Shown piece after piece: positions 42,803-51,954 of a stretch of 64,000 nt of DNA. The stretch lies in NCBI RefSeq assembly GCF_014649015.1, contig NZ_BMSF01000008.1, positions 62,001 to 126,000 on the forward strand. Direction: 5' to 3'. The DNA is from Streptomyces narbonensis (GTDB lineage Bacteria > Actinomycetota > Actinomycetes > Streptomycetales > Streptomycetaceae). How positions within the stretch are numbered: position 1 is the first letter of the stretch; every line of letters begins with the position of its first letter. The position numbers and the translations under genes are program-made. The notes under the pieces are model-generated. The model did not search any database. It was not told the DNA's origin and worked only from the letters and a program-made list of their open reading frames with translations.

Positions 42803-43696
42803 TCAGCGAGGCACGCCTCGGGCGCGGAGAGACGAGATGGTCTGGGCGAGAAGCGCCCAGGTGGCGATGGGACGGTTCGGCGCCGCGAGCTGACGGATGA
42901 GGCCAGGACGGACCAGCGTGATGTCCTCCAGACGGCGCCGGTCGAGCCAGAGGAGAAGGCGCCACGCCAGGACCGAACCGCTCAGAACGAGTCGGCGAAT
43001 GACGTCTTCCGGCAGCCGCCGGTAAGGCAGATCCCCGTAGATCAGGTCGCGGGCCAGGTGGAACGCGATATCGGCGTGATCGGCGACAGCAGGGCCGCGC
43101 CCGCTTGCCTCCCAGTCGACGACGTGGAGCTGGTCTCCGTCGACCAGGAGGTGCTCTGGTTTGAGGTCCCCGTGCAGGCGGACGACAGGGTGGGCGTCGA
43201 TCGGAGCGAGGAGCTCCGCCAGATCCGCCCACCACGGCAGCAGCCGGCATCGGGCAGACAGCTGTCGGAGCAGGAACCCTCGGTGCGTGAACGGATCCCT
43301 GTGGTGAGGCACCCAACCCGAACCGGGAGCGAGACCGGGAGCCGGCCGGTGCAGCTGGCCGGACAGGGTCAAGATCCGATCGAGGTACTCCCGGACTGCC
43401 GGGAGGGTCTCGATCGTGCATGGACGTCCGGGCAGCATCTGGAACACGGTCCAGGCGGAATCACCCTCGGCGCCTGTGCCCAGGACCGTCGGCGCTGACA
43501 GCCCCTGGCGACCAACACCCCGGATCGCTTCCACCTCGCGACGGCGCCGCCCAGCCGGGTCGATACCGACGTAGACCTTGAGCAGTGACCGGCCGTCCAG
43601 TGCCTGGAAAACCCGGGAGTACGGCTTGACCGAAGTCCGGCGGAAGGGACCGTGTCGAGACTCGATTGCTCGCAGTACTACAGGGGAGCTCAGCAC
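42803..43696 (-). CDS. APH-fold phosphotransferase, first gene of the operon
   Basis: A 297-residue kinase-like protein. The N-lobe contains SLLKVYVGIDPAGRRRREVEAIRGV. The catalytic loop is VRLHGDLKPEHLLVDG (HGDxxxxN variant with His at the Asn position). The metal site is VVDWEASGRGPAVADHADIAFHLA. The GTG at 43696 follows GGAGGTGACGAG, a strong ribosome-binding site. It lies 50 bp upstream of the SAM synthetase gene and 208 bp from the divergent regulator, so the operon promoter must lie between them. Confidence 0.75.
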   Translation of the reverse strand: MLSSPVVLRAIESRHGPFRRTSVKPYSRVFQALDGRSLLKVYVGIDPAGRRRREVEAIRGVGRQGLSAPTVLGTGAEGDSAWTVFQMLPGRPCTIETLPAVREYLDRILTLSGQLHRPAPGLAPGSGWVPHHRDPFTHRGFLLRQLSARCRLLPWWADLAELLAPIDAHPVVRLHGDLKPEHLLVDGDQLHVVDWEASGRGPAVADHADIAFHLARDLIYGDLPYRRLPEDVIRRLVLSGSVLAWRLLLWLDRRRLEDITLVRPGLIRQLAAPNRPIATWALLAQTISSLRARGVPR

Positions 43697-43809
43697 CTCG
43701 TCACCTCCAGCCGTCGATTCCGCAGGGGAAGCGCTGCCGGAGGAGGCGGCCCACCACCGCGGCGCTGAGGCAAGTAAGCCGGAGACGCGGCCGTTGGTCA
43801 GTGGACAGG

Positions 43810-43838
43810 GTTAACGGATTGCCCCGTTAACTGTTAAC
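43810..43838. promoter_or_regulatory. GTTAAC-type operator between the divergent island genes
   Basis: GTTAACGG (43810-43817) and its complement CCGTTAAC (43824-43831) flank a 6-bp spacer. A third GTTAAC lies at 43833-43838. The site is AT-rich and sits midway between the kinase start (43696) and regulator start (43905), so it could control both directions. Confidence 0.65.
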
Positions 43839-43904
43839 TCCCCACGTGAGCCGGGCTCTTGGCCCATCATTGAGCGGGGCACTGCGACGGACATCGGGGG
43901 AACG

Positions 43905-45107
43905 ATGGGGGCGAAGAGCAGACTCCAGCAGGCCAGGCTGGACAGGGGCTGGACGCAGGGCGAGCTGATCGACGCGTTGATGGCGGCGGCCCAGCGTCTG
44001 GGGGCGCAGTCACCGGCGTCGACGAGCTGGAAAACGCTTATCTCGATGTACGAGAACGGCCGGCGCCCCGTGAGCCCGGACCACCGACCGATCTTCCGGG
44101 AGGTGTACGAGGCAACGGACGAAGAGCTCGGCTTCGGACCAGCCACCAGGGGCGCCGCGCCCCAAGGGAGCACGCTTCTGTCGACACCGACGGCGGCAAT
44201 GGGCCGGACCCCGATGCCGGTGAACCCGGAGATGCTGGGCTACCTCACCTCAGTACTCCAACAGCACGCACAGGCCGAACCCTTCGTCGGCCCGCAGTTC
44301 CTCCTGGCCCCGGTGGGCAGCCAGATGCCCCTCATCGAGCAGATGTGTCGCGAGGCGTACGGTCCGCTGCGCCAGGAGGTCCTGCGCGTGGGGGCGCGAT
44401 ACGCGGAGTTCCTCGGCTGGCTCCACCAGGACACCGGCCGCACCGACGAGGCCATGCGCTGGACCAGGCTGGCGATGGAGTACGCCCAAGAGCTGGGCGA
44501 TCCGATGGTGATCGCGTACATGCTCCAGCGACGCAGCAACATTGCCACGGAGGCAGGCCACGCTGGCCACGGCGCCGGCCTCGCTCTCGCTGCCCTCCGG
44601 TACGCCTCCGAGCTGTCGCCTCGCGTCCACGCCGTCGTTCTCCGCCAGCTCGCGAACAGCAAGGCGAGCCTCGGAGAGGCCACCGAGTCCGAGCGGGCCA
44701 TCGAACAGGCTCTCGTGGCGGCGGACAGAGGCGACGATGACGATCTGGCCTTCTACTGCACGGTCTCGTACATCGAGATGGAAGCAGCCAACTGCCAGGT
44801 ACGCCTGGAGCGCCCCGAGCAAGCCGTCGTGACGTACGAGAAGAGCCTCCGGCACTGGCCTGCCGTGCAGGAGCGGGACCGAGGGCTGTGTCTCGCCCGG
44901 CTCGCCACGGCCAACGCGATCCTGGAGGACGTGGAAGGCGCACACCGGGCCGCAGAACAAGCCCTCGGCATCGCCCACCGGACGGGCTCCACACGGATCC
45001 TCGGCGAGTTGTACCAGCTTCAACCGCGTCTTGCGCGCTGGCGCAAACTGGTGGAAGTTTCGGAACTCAACAGGGAGTTAGACCTGACCAAGCAGGTCAC
45101 CCCCTAG
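43905..45107 (+). CDS. HTH/TPR regulator of the island, with a TTA codon
   Basis: A 400-residue protein. The N-terminal HTH is SRLQQARLDRGWTQGELIDALMAAAQRL, then SWKTLISMYENGRRPVSPDHRPIFREVYEATDEELGF. The rest is helical, with repeated pairs like TPR motifs (residues about 160-390). This layout is common for streptomycete pathway-specific regulators. Codon 392 is TTA (45078-45080), which in Streptomyces needs the bldA tRNA, so full-length product should appear late in development. GGGGGA precedes the ATG. It lies upstream of, and probably cotranscribed with, the creatininase gene (17 bp gap). Confidence 0.85.
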   Translation: MGAKSRLQQARLDRGWTQGELIDALMAAAQRLGAQSPASTSWKTLISMYENGRRPVSPDHRPIFREVYEATDEELGFGPATRGAAPQGSTLLSTPTAAMGRTPMPVNPEMLGYLTSVLQQHAQAEPFVGPQFLLAPVGSQMPLIEQMCREAYGPLRQEVLRVGARYAEFLGWLHQDTGRTDEAMRWTRLAMEYAQELGDPMVIAYMLQRRSNIATEAGHAGHGAGLALAALRYASELSPRVHAVVLRQLANSKASLGEATESERAIEQALVAADRGDDDDLAFYCTVSYIEMEAANCQVRLERPEQAVVTYEKSLRHWPAVQERDRGLCLARLATANAILEDVEGAHRAAEQALGIAHRTGSTRILGELYQLQPRLARWRKLVEVSELNRELDLTKQVTP

Positions 45108-45124
45108 TCGACCGAGGGAGAGCC

Positions 45125-45838
45125 GTGAACTTGCTGCCGACCGCCACGAGCACCGATGTCCAGGAGCTGCAGCCCCGCGTCGCCGTGCTCCCAGTCGGCT
45201 CCTTCGAGCAGCATGGCAAGTACCTCCCATTGATCACCGACACGGCGATCGCATGCGTCATCGCCCAGGAGATCGCCACCGCCTACCCCGTCCACCTCAT
45301 CCCGCCCATCACCGTCTCGTGCAGCCACGAGCACGCGGCCTTCCCCGGCACCGTCAGCATCAGCGCCCGGACTCTCTACGCCGTGATCGACGACATCCGC
45401 GCCTCACTCGCCCGCTCGGGCATCCACAAGCTGGTGATCGTCAACGGCCACGGCGGAAACTACGTCCTGTCGAACGTGGTCCAGGAAGCCAACGTCGACG
45501 GCCCGGCGGTCTCCCTCTTCCCCCTCGGCCCCGACTGGGACCGTGCCCGCGAATACGGCGGACTCGAGTCCGACAGGCACGCGGACATGCACGCCGGCGA
45601 GATCGAGACGTCGATCCTGCTCCACGCCGCTCCCGAACTCGTCCGCGACGGATACGACGAAGCTGACCACGACAGCAGTCAGCGGCCCTTCCTCCTGGTC
45701 CAGGGCATGGCCGCGTACACCGATTCGGGGGTGATCGGGTTTCCTTCGCTCGCCACCGCCGAGAAGGGGAAGGCCATCCTGGAAAGTCTGCGATCGAGTT
45801 TCTCGGCACACTTCGAGGTGCTCTGCCGACTGAGCTGA
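45125..45838 (+). CDS. Creatininase-family amidohydrolase
   Basis: A 237-residue protein. Metal-binding and catalytic motifs of the family are present: LPVGSFEQHGKYLPLITDTAIA (Glu, His, Asp), CSHEHAAFPGTVSIS, IVNGHGGNYVLSNVV and SDRHADMHAGEIETSILLHAAPEL. Family members include creatininase, the F420-pathway FAPy deformylase and the mycofactocin peptidase MftE; all cleave C-N bonds of small molecules or short peptides. Here it may trim or open an amide intermediate. The GTG at 45125 follows a GAGGGAG ribosome-binding site. Confidence 0.85.
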   Translation: MNLLPTATSTDVQELQPRVAVLPVGSFEQHGKYLPLITDTAIACVIAQEIATAYPVHLIPPITVSCSHEHAAFPGTVSISARTLYAVIDDIRASLARSGIHKLVIVNGHGGNYVLSNVVQEANVDGPAVSLFPLGPDWDRAREYGGLESDRHADMHAGEIETSILLHAAPELVRDGYDEADHDSSQRPFLLVQGMAAYTDSGVIGFPSLATAEKGKAILESLRSSFSAHFEVLCRLS

Positions 45839-45990
45839 CCCGGGCGGCCCGAAGCACGCCTTGCAATGTGGGCCGCGAGCACGGAGACCGGGGGCTGGCC
45901 AGTCCGATCGCGAAGACACTCGGGCAGCAGAATGCGCGAACATCACCATTCTGGTTGTAGGCGCACGGCGGGACCGGTACGACGGTCACC

Positions 45991-47682
45991 ATGTACCGAT
46001 GGTCGCCGCTCAACGCTCGCCAGCTGACCTTGCTCACCCGCATCGGGCAGGGAACGGAACCAGTCACCTCCGCAAGCCCAGAACTCGCCGCGACCGCTCG
46101 CGCCCTCAAAGGCCGGGGCCTCATCGCCATGCCCAAGCATGGTGGGAGGTGGCAGGCGGAGATCACTGACGACGGGCGCTTCTACCTGGAACACGGTCAT
46201 CACCCGGACCTGCCCGAGCGGGCGCCTCGGAAGAAGGGGTCGGCAAACGGCAAGCCGGAGACAGAGACAGCCCCGCCTCGGCGCCAGCAGGCCGCGCCGC
46301 CAGAGGAGAAGGAGCCGGCGCCGCCGCGCCCTGTAAAGCCGTCACGGCAGTCACCGGCGGAAGTGGGCGCGTCCTTGATCGCGGAGGTACAGAAGGCCGG
46401 TCGGTTCCTTCGGATCCCGGACCCGAACGATGAGAAGCGGGCCCGCTACCGCCGAGCGTTCGACGCCGCGCGGCAGTGTGCTCCGGAGGGCTACCACATG
46501 AAGTACAGCGGGCGGGCGAAGGGGGACTTCTTCCTCGGGCTGCTCCGTGTGACGGGCGAGGACGACACCGAGTGGAACCGGATCCGCCTGGCCCGCAGCC
46601 GTGTGATCACCGATGTCGAGGACGTGATCACGGCGGTCACCGCGGACCACAGCGCCTTCGAGATCTCTGAGGAGGTACTTCCACGGGTCCTCTCCCTCCT
46701 CCGGGCCCTCTCCGAGCAGGCCCTCGCGCGGCACGGCGAGATCACGGTGTCCAAGAAACGCAGGCAGCCGAGGCCACTGCTCACCGTCCACGGCAGGACG
46801 TACGAGATCAGCTTCCGGGAGCGACAGAGGCAGGTCCGGTACGTGCCCAAGCAGCCGGGCCGGCGCACGTACGACTGGCAGAGGGTCACCCCAGCCCACC
46901 GGTCCGAACCGTCCGGTGAGCTGGAACTGCATGTCAGCCAGTACGCGGCCTACAACTACGCCCACGGTTGGAAGAAAGACTGGGGCGACACCGCCAAGAA
47001 GCCCCTGGAGGACCAGATCGGTTCGGTCCTCCAGGCGCTGAAGACACGCGCGGAAGATCAGGAGCGGGCTCGGCTGGAGCGCGAGGCTGAACAGCAACGG
47101 CTGCAGCAGGAGCAAGAGGCGGAGCAGCGGCGGCTCCGAGAGGAACGAGAGCGAGAGGAAGAAGAGCGCTGCCGGCTGGAAGCGGAGGAGAAGGAGCGCA
47201 GGCGGCAGGAGTGGGAGGCGGCTGTCAGCGTCGCGTCGATCAAGGCGGTGGACGCCATGCGGGCTGAGCGGTTCGGCACAGCCTTGGAGCAGTGGCGGGC
47301 CGCAGGGGAGATGCGGTTCTTCTGCGCCGCGCTGGACGAGGCCGCCTCCGCATCGGACGACCCGCTCGACGCCGAGAGGCTGCGCGAGTGGTCGGCGTGG
47401 GGGAAGACGGAGGCCGACCGGCTCGACCCGACCGTGGCCGGCAGGGGCCTGGCCGCCTACAGCTTCCATGCGAAGCCGACAGGTGACCAGCTACGGCCGT
47501 TCCTGGACGGCTGGCACCCGCACCGGCCGAAGAAAGAGAAGCCTCAGAAGAAGGAAGAACCCAAGGCGGAAGCCGAGCCGCCCACGCCGGAGCCGGAGCG
47601 GTGGCGCGGCTTCACCGACGAACGTCTGGATCAAGGCTGGAGATATGGACGCCAAGGTCGCGCTCAATGGTGGAGGCGATGA
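45991..47682 (+). CDS. Hypothetical protein with winged-helix-like start and coiled coil
   Basis: A 563-residue protein. The N-terminus (LNARQLTLLTRIGQGTEPVTSASPELAATARALKGRGLIAMPKHGGRWQAEITDDGRFYLEHG) resembles a winged helix. A Pro/Lys-rich linker leads to a conserved-looking domain (KAGRFLRIPDPNDEKRARYRRAFDAARQCAPEGYHM ... DVEDVITAVTADHS). A strong charged coiled coil (residues about 350-410, rich in Glu, Arg and Gln) and a small C-terminal domain follow. No family is recognised. The last 70 bp overlap the convergent gene at 47612. Confidence 0.65.
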   Translation: MYRWSPLNARQLTLLTRIGQGTEPVTSASPELAATARALKGRGLIAMPKHGGRWQAEITDDGRFYLEHGHHPDLPERAPRKKGSANGKPETETAPPRRQQAAPPEEKEPAPPRPVKPSRQSPAEVGASLIAEVQKAGRFLRIPDPNDEKRARYRRAFDAARQCAPEGYHMKYSGRAKGDFFLGLLRVTGEDDTEWNRIRLARSRVITDVEDVITAVTADHSAFEISEEVLPRVLSLLRALSEQALARHGEITVSKKRRQPRPLLTVHGRTYEISFRERQRQVRYVPKQPGRRTYDWQRVTPAHRSEPSGELELHVSQYAAYNYAHGWKKDWGDTAKKPLEDQIGSVLQALKTRAEDQERARLEREAEQQRLQQEQEAEQRRLREEREREEEERCRLEAEEKERRRQEWEAAVSVASIKAVDAMRAERFGTALEQWRAAGEMRFFCAALDEAASASDDPLDAERLREWSAWGKTEADRLDPTVAGRGLAAYSFHAKPTGDQLRPFLDGWHPHRPKKEKPQKKEEPKAEAEPPTPEPERWRGFTDERLDQGWRYGRQGRAQWWRR

Positions 47683-48454
47683 CGCCGTGCCCGCGGTCGC
47701 GTAGAGCCTTCACCGCCCGCTCCGTCAGTTGCCCGAGCCGGATGACCTCGGCGCGCAGTGCGACCAGCTCGTCGTAGCGCTCGGCCTTGTCCTGCCCGCA
47801 CCAGGCTCGGACGGTCCGCAGGGCAGCGGCTTCCGCGTCCAGCTTGCGGTCGTCACGACGGCTGTAGGAGTACCAGGAGGCGCGGGTGCGCTCCTCGTCG
47901 ATGGCCTGCTGCTTGCGGTCCACCTCCGGCAGGATGTCGTCGGCGAGGCGGCCAGCCACGTGGCGCGCGATGCGCTCCGTGCCCGGCCACCCGACCAGAC
48001 ACAGGCCATCGCGGTTCTCGTGGACCATCGGGTCGCCTCGCAGGTCCGCGGGATCCATCCCGGCAAGAGGGGCGCTGTCGTCGAGACGGCCCATCTCCAG
48101 GATCCCGGCGTCCGCGACACTGCGTCGCAGACGCAGCTTGCTCTTCGGACGGACGAACCCGAGGATCAGCCGCGCCGCCTCGAAGTCAGCGCTCCCCCGC
48201 ACGTGCCGCGACGCCTCGGCCAACGCGAACTCGCTCGCGTCGTCCGCACGGAACGCCTCGACGTCCTCCCAGCGCGCCACGAGGGAAGCCGCCTCGACCC
48301 ACTCCTGCAGTCCGGCGTCGTCACCGTCGAGGATCCGCACGTGGAGCCAACCGGCCCTGCCGCGCCCGCCCACCCGTACGACCTCGACCCGGCGAACCGC
48401 GCCGCCCAGCTCCTTCGGCCTCGCTCGGTAGGCCCAGTGCTCACCCATCTCCAT
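47612..48454 (-). CDS. Hypothetical protein
   Basis: A 280-residue protein beginning MEMGEHWAYRARPKELGGAVRRVEVVRVGGRGRAGWLHVRILDGDDAGLQEWV, which looks like a small beta-barrel, followed by a helical part with CLVGWPGTERIARHVAGRLADDILPEVDRKQQAIDEERTRASWYSYSRRDDRK. No family is recognised. The start is ATG 48454 or 48448; neither has a strong ribosome-binding site. Its 3' end overlaps that of the neighbouring convergent gene by about 70 bp. Confidence 0.6.
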   Translation of the reverse strand: MEMGEHWAYRARPKELGGAVRRVEVVRVGGRGRAGWLHVRILDGDDAGLQEWVEAASLVARWEDVEAFRADDASEFALAEASRHVRGSADFEAARLILGFVRPKSKLRLRRSVADAGILEMGRLDDSAPLAGMDPADLRGDPMVHENRDGLCLVGWPGTERIARHVAGRLADDILPEVDRKQQAIDEERTRASWYSYSRRDDRKLDAEAAALRTVRAWCGQDKAERYDELVALRAEVIRLGQLTERAVKALRDRGHGVIASTIERDLGVHISSLDPDVRR

Positions 48455-48956
48455 GCGTCCTATTGAGCCAGGTCTGTTGATCCCGCCGCCTGGCGATTCC
48501 CAAAACCAGCAGATGGAACTGAGCGTTCCCGGAGGTTCTTTCAGGGACGCTGACCAGCCCATCACGTTGAGTCTTCCTGGCGAACACTCGGCAGCCTTAC
48601 TGGTGGATGCCGGTAGAGCACCGACAGAGACACGACACCTTCGGGTCGGGCAGACGTTCCCACACGTCCCAACAGCGCCCTGGGTGAGTCAGGCTTCGGC
48701 GGTCGGCAAGTCGCTCCGATGCTCGTCGGGCGAGTCCCGACGTGCCTACGCGAGCTGTAGCTTCACGGCCGGTCCCCCTCAGGGGGGCCTGCACCATGTG
48801 CATCGCGCCGAGCCTCGCGTCCGATGACCGGTATTGGCTGGGAACCGCTGGACTGCCCATTCCCGGGCATCGGCCAGGCGGCTAGTGAGTAGAGTTTGGC
48901 CGGTTCGGGTTCATTGCCCCCGCACCAGGACGACGCACGGGGGCTGGCGTGGCGGA
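48455..48956. other. Intergenic region before the restriction-modification gene
   Basis: About 500 bp with no supportable gene. It must contain the start region of the leftward hypothetical gene and the promoter of the rightward restriction-modification gene. TAGAGT at about 48890 is a possible -10 box without a clear -35 box. Confidence 0.4.
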
Positions 48957-51845
48957 ATGGTGGTTGCCGTGAGCATGGAAGAGCTTGCCCAAAAGGGGTA
49001 CCTGACCCCGGAGGGGGTTCGAGGCAAGCGGTTCGGTGACTTCGAGGTCCTGGAACTGGGGGCCACGACGGTCGCCAGGCTGGCCAAGGCCGGCTTGGAA
49101 TTCACACCGGCCAGCAGCGTGTCTTTTCCCTGCGAGCGATACAAGGCTCCCAAGCGCGTCAGCCTGTGCAAGCCGGATAATGTGTACGTCCATCGAGTTG
49201 CTGGCAGGCTTGTTCCGATCGCGGTGGCGGAATGGAAGGACAAGTCACGCCTGCGTAAGGCTGGCGATGAAATCGCAGCAGCCGAGCAGGCAATTGTGGG
49301 CGCCCTCGCCATGGGCGTGCGACTGGCTCTTACAACGGATGGCGAACGGTTCCGGTATATCGACGCGGCTGCTTCTGCCACAGCAGGTAAAATCGTGGAG
49401 ATCCCAGAAGTCCGGGACTTCACTCCATCTGTCCTCTCCGACCTCTATCGAGGAGAATCGGATGTGGAGCGCGATCCCCGGCCTCTTTCCGAAAAGGTAT
49501 GGCAGATCATTTGGCAGGCGACGAAGGCGGAGCCGAAAGACTGCCTCCTGACGTTCGTCGAGATCTTCATGCTGAAGTTCCTTTCCGACAATCTTCCACT
49601 CTCGGTACTCCCGGCAGACTACCGGTTTGACGTCCTACTGGCCGCCCCTGACGAGTTTGCTCGCAACAAGGGATGCACCCAAATCGAGTATTACGTAAAT
49701 AGCATCCGGCCGCGGATCAAGCAAATCTTCGCCGAGCGCCTGGTAGTGGATGACGAAAAGGTTCGCAACGTATTCGGTCTGGCCACGATCACGTCGTACA
49801 CGTCGATCATCAATGGCTTCGCCTTCCTCCGCTCATCGGTAACCACCACTATCTCGTCCTACAACAGAACCTTCTGCGAGATCCTGGACGAGTTTCAGGG
49901 ATTTGGCGCACTAACGAACATCGATCCGGAATTCAAGCTGCGCTTGTACGAGACCTTCTTGAAGCGCTCGGCGCGCCAGCAGCGTTTGGGGCAGTTCTTC
50001 ACGCCGCGGAACATCGTCAAGCCGATGGTCAAAATGGCAATGCTCAATACTCTGCCCGATGATTCGATCGTGCTGGACCCTGCAGCCGGCGTAGGTGGCT
50101 TCCTACTCGAGCCGCTGCTCTTCCCTGACGCGCTTCCAGGGAATGTCACGTTCTCTGACGGCCAGCCTCGTCAGAGGGTCAAGCTCATCGGGGTGGACGT
50201 GGACGCCTCCACGAACATACTGGCCAAGGCCAATATGTTGCTGCATCTTGCCGAATCGGTGCGCGATCCGCAGACGACGCCAGAGGCCCTGAACCAGGCG
50301 CTGGTAAACACGTTCCTCCTGATGAATGACAACGAGACCCTGGGGGGATTGCTCTATCCCCCGCGGAACTCCGTGGATGTCATCCTGACGAACCCTCCCT
50401 ACGTGACACAGGGGTCATCGATCTACCGAAAGGAGATCGAGCATGTGGATGGCAAGAAGAACGGCGTATTCCTGGAGGAGTACTACGACACTGGCGGTCT
50501 CGGCGTCGAGGCTCTCTTCCTTCGGTACATTTCCGGAGCACTCAAGCCCGGGGGTCGTGCTTTCGTAATCGTCCCCCTGGGCTTGCTCAACCGCACGGCA
50601 CAGAGGATGAAGAAGGCCCTGCTGAGCGAATGCAACATTCTGGCCAGCATCCAGCTACCGCGAAACGCCTTCTTCAATACCGCGCAACCGACGTACATTC
50701 TCGTACTTGAGCGGCGCAAGGTTAAGGCCCAGTCTCGCCCTCCTGTTTTCTGTGGCATCGCTCGCAGCATCGGCGAAACGCTCGACTACGAGCGAGTTCC
50801 CACTCCCAAGGAAAACGATCTCGCCGTACTGGCTGACCTGTTCGTCCACTACAGCAATAACGGGTCGAGTGAGAGCGTTTCTCGGCCCACCCGCTACGAG
50901 AACTGCTCATTCGCAAAAATCATTCCTGCCAGCGCGTTCGATCCCGACGAGCGCTGGGACGTTATCCGCCACTGGACCGATGCGGAGCACGTCGAACTGG
51001 GCGAGCGCTCGGACACGATCGAGCGCGCCGAGTTTATCGACCTCGCGACCGAGACCCTGCAGGAGCTGATCGACGATCTCGGTCAGGCCAAGTCGGAGCT
51101 GGCCCTCCTTCAGAGCGGGGCGACCGCAAAATTTGCCCTGTCGGATTCCTCTCGATTCCAGGTCAGGTCGGGAATCAGAGTCAGGAACGTCGACCTTCGA
51201 GATAATCCGGGCGACGTGCCCGTCTATTCGGTGTTCACCCGACCCGAAACCGTAAAGGGCATGATTGACCGCGATTGGCTGGCCGAGCGGGGGGTAGAAC
51301 CGGAGCCGTACCCATCGGTCACCGTGATGGCCACGGGAGCCTCGGCCGTCGGCATGGTCTTCTACCGTGAGGCTAACTGCGTGATGACGGATGACGTTGT
51401 CATCGTCCAGCCGTGGCCGAGGCCGGCCGAGGACGGGCAGCTGGAGCTCGGCGAAGACGACGGGCAGCTTGAGCTGGGTGACGGGGCACAACAAGAGCCC
51501 ACGACGCCGGATGCTGAAGGCACTGATCCTCAGGACCGAGACGGCGAAGCGGCAGAGCCTGAAGATCGAGACGACGAAGCGGCAGAACTCCCCGAGCATG
51601 ACATCGACCTCGGCTACCTGGCGGTCGCCTTGGCTCAGACGATCGCACAGGGGGGCTATCTCTACGAGGCGAAGCTCTACACGAAGCGCGTCGCCCAGCT
51701 GACGATCGAGGTGCCCGTAGACGCCGAGGGGAAGCCAGACATCGAGCGCCAGCGCCAGATCGCCGCCGTCGTCAAGCGGCTGGACCAGATCCGGTCCAAG
51801 CTGCAGGAGACGGGCATCTGGAGCAAGGGCGTCCGCCTGGCATGA
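48957..51845 (+). CDS. Single-chain restriction-modification protein (PD-(D/E)xK + N6-adenine methylase + specificity-like domain)
   Basis: A 962-residue protein. Residues 73-94 contain PD (KPDNVYV) and ExK (VAEWKDK), a PD-(D/E)xK nuclease pattern like the HsdR N-domain. The helical middle and methylase follow: QRLGQFFTPRNIVKPMVKMA, the AdoMet loop LDPAAGVGGFLLEPLL, IGVDVDASTNILAKANMLLH, and the catalytic ILTNPPYVTQG. The C-terminal about 300 residues look like a type I specificity half (VYSVFTRPETVKGMIDRDWLAERGVEPEPYPSVTVMATG), with an acidic insert and a final coiled helix EVPVDAEGKPDIERQRQIAAVVKRLDQIRSKL. Codons are less GC-biased than in the core genes. The start could also be GTG 48969 or ATG 48975. 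Confidence 0.82.
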   Translation: MVVAVSMEELAQKGYLTPEGVRGKRFGDFEVLELGATTVARLAKAGLEFTPASSVSFPCERYKAPKRVSLCKPDNVYVHRVAGRLVPIAVAEWKDKSRLRKAGDEIAAAEQAIVGALAMGVRLALTTDGERFRYIDAAASATAGKIVEIPEVRDFTPSVLSDLYRGESDVERDPRPLSEKVWQIIWQATKAEPKDCLLTFVEIFMLKFLSDNLPLSVLPADYRFDVLLAAPDEFARNKGCTQIEYYVNSIRPRIKQIFAERLVVDDEKVRNVFGLATITSYTSIINGFAFLRSSVTTTISSYNRTFCEILDEFQGFGALTNIDPEFKLRLYETFLKRSARQQRLGQFFTPRNIVKPMVKMAMLNTLPDDSIVLDPAAGVGGFLLEPLLFPDALPGNVTFSDGQPRQRVKLIGVDVDASTNILAKANMLLHLAESVRDPQTTPEALNQALVNTFLLMNDNETLGGLLYPPRNSVDVILTNPPYVTQGSSIYRKEIEHVDGKKNGVFLEEYYDTGGLGVEALFLRYISGALKPGGRAFVIVPLGLLNRTAQRMKKALLSECNILASIQLPRNAFFNTAQPTYILVLERRKVKAQSRPPVFCGIARSIGETLDYERVPTPKENDLAVLADLFVHYSNNGSSESVSRPTRYENCSFAKIIPASAFDPDERWDVIRHWTDAEHVELGERSDTIERAEFIDLATETLQELIDDLGQAKSELALLQSGATAKFALSDSSRFQVRSGIRVRNVDLRDNPGDVPVYSVFTRPETVKGMIDRDWLAERGVEPEPYPSVTVMATGASAVGMVFYREANCVMTDDVVIVQPWPRPAEDGQLELGEDDGQLELGDGAQQEPTTPDAEGTDPQDRDGEAAEPEDRDDEAAELPEHDIDLGYLAVALAQTIAQGGYLYEAKLYTKRVAQLTIEVPVDAEGKPDIERQRQIAAVVKRLDQIRSKLQETGIWSKGVRLA

Positions 51846-51954
51846 CAGCACCCCACGAGAGCCGGCGTTCTGGCTGACCGGTCCTCCGCCTCAGGCGTCG
51901 GCACTGTTCCAGCCGTCTCGGCGTCCTTCACCGACGCCTGAACCGTCGGAGTCC

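Noticed and set aside
36535..43696. Classical NRPS/PKS or lanthipeptide cluster
   Set aside because: No modular synthase, LanB/LanC-type, radical SAM or precursor-peptide gene is visible.
48453..48827. 124-residue plus-strand gene before the restriction-modification gene
   Set aside because: No ribosome-binding site, non-protein-like composition, and it overlaps the probable promoter region.
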